From Lachnospiraceae bacterium UBA3866 (GTDB taxonomy: Bacteria > Bacillota > Clostridia > Lachnospirales > Lachnospiraceae): a stretch of 14,573 nt of DNA. Both the position numbers and the translations under genes were made by a program. The stretch is from NCBI GenBank assembly GCA_002392345.1, contig DGGU01000006.1, positions 1-14,573 on the forward strand, read 5' to 3'. Position 1 is the stretch's first letter, and each line of letters starts with the position of its first letter. Of this stretch, positions 14,207 to 14,573 are shown one piece after another. Under the pieces are notes generated by a model. That model made no database searches. It was not told where the DNA came from and saw only the letters and a list, made by a program, of their open reading frames with translations.

Positions 14207-14573
14207 ATGAATCGCGACCATTTAGGAAGTAGGTTAGGCTTCATTTTACTTAGTGCAGGATGTGCTATAGGTGTTGGAAATGTATGGAAATTTCCATGGA
14301 TGGTGGGACAATATGGTGGTGGAGCTTTTGTTCTTATCTACATCATCTTTCTCTTAATACTTGGACTGCCAGTTATGACAATGGAGTTTTCTATGGGGCG
14401 AGCTGCTCAGAAAAGTCCAATCCTTATGTATAAGGTCTTGACACCTGACAAAAAAGCATGGAATATACACGGGGTATTTTGTTTCATTGGCAATGTTGTG
14501 CTTATGATGTTTTATACAGTTGTAGCTGGATGGCTTTTATATTATTTCTATTCTATGGTTACAGGTAAGTTTG
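14207..14573 (+). CDS. Sodium-dependent SNF/NSS family transporter (N-terminal part)
   Basis: The first 122 codons are present; the gene continues past the window. The family (neurotransmitter:sodium symporters, including LeuT and MhsT) imports amino acids or related amines with sodium. The hallmark unwound first membrane helix is clear: GFILLSAGCAIGVGNVWKFPW (11-31), with GNVWKFPW at 24-31. It is followed by the glycine-rich QYGGGAF turn, a second helix ending LPVMTMEFSMGRAAQKSP, and part of a third. GGAGG (14197-14201) lies 5 bases before the ATG. The gap to nif3 is only 14 bp with no terminator, so it may be co-transcribed although unrelated in role. The substrate cannot be told from this part. 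Confidence 0.93.
   Translation, partial: MNRDHLGSRLGFILLSAGCAIGVGNVWKFPWMVGQYGGGAFVLIYIIFLLILGLPVMTMEFSMGRAAQKSPILMYKVLTPDKKAWNIHGVFCFIGNVVLMMFYTVVAGWLLYYFYSMVTGKF

Noticed and set aside
1..14573. CRISPR array, insertion sequence, prophage or toxin-antitoxin pair
   Set aside because: No regularly spaced repeats, transposase, integrase or terminal inverted repeats were found. The lone XRE gene has no adjacent toxin-like partner.

Overview
The window is a compact, AT-rich stretch of housekeeping genes from a low-GC Gram-positive bacterium. It is probably an anaerobic Firmicute of the Clostridia/Tissierellia type. The grounds are a NusA without C-terminal acidic repeats, an scpA-scpB pair, a dUTPase of the subtype with an N-terminal extension that I associate with clostridia, a dgt-dnaG-trmK-nif3 gene order, strong GGAGG ribosome sites and sigma-A-like promoters. 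I cannot place it to genus. I see no phage, transposon, CRISPR array or defence system.

Layout. (1) Positions 1-1771 hold the end of a three-gene ABC importer operon (binding protein tail, permease, ATPase) of the TrpXYZ-like family, closed by a perfect intrinsic hairpin. (2) Positions 1773-1844 hold a tRNA-Glu gene (anticodon CTC) on the minus strand. It converges on that hairpin, which can serve both directions, and it has a minus-strand promoter very close to its 5' end. (3) Positions 1914-6340 hold a transcription/translation operon: a strong extended -10 promoter, a terminator-like hairpin in the leader, then nusA, infB and rbfA. The usual companions rimP, ylxR and ylxQ are absent. (4) Positions 6333-6527 hold a small Cro/CI-type regulator on the minus strand. 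Its stop overlaps the end of rbfA, and its start lies 31 bp from the next, divergent gene. (5) Positions 6559-14192 hold nine genes packed with gaps of at most 5 bp or with overlaps: a membrane-anchored metallophosphoesterase, scpA, scpB, dut, a TPR lipoprotein, dgt, dnaG, a short trmK and a nif3 family gene. The start of a sodium-coupled SNF/NSS transporter follows 14 bp later and runs off the end.

The long unit can be read as a genome-maintenance operon. ScpA/ScpB are the kleisin and winged-helix subunits of the condensin-like SMC complex, Dut and Dgt act on dNTP pools, and DnaG primes replication. The most interesting points are the likely attenuator in the nusA leader, the absence of rpoD from its customary place after dnaG, a shortened TrmK with an altered motif, an uncharacterised lipoprotein lodged between dut and dgt, and the small regulator inserted exactly at the junction of the two operons. 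No previously unknown multi-gene system is evident; the novelty is in arrangement and regulation.
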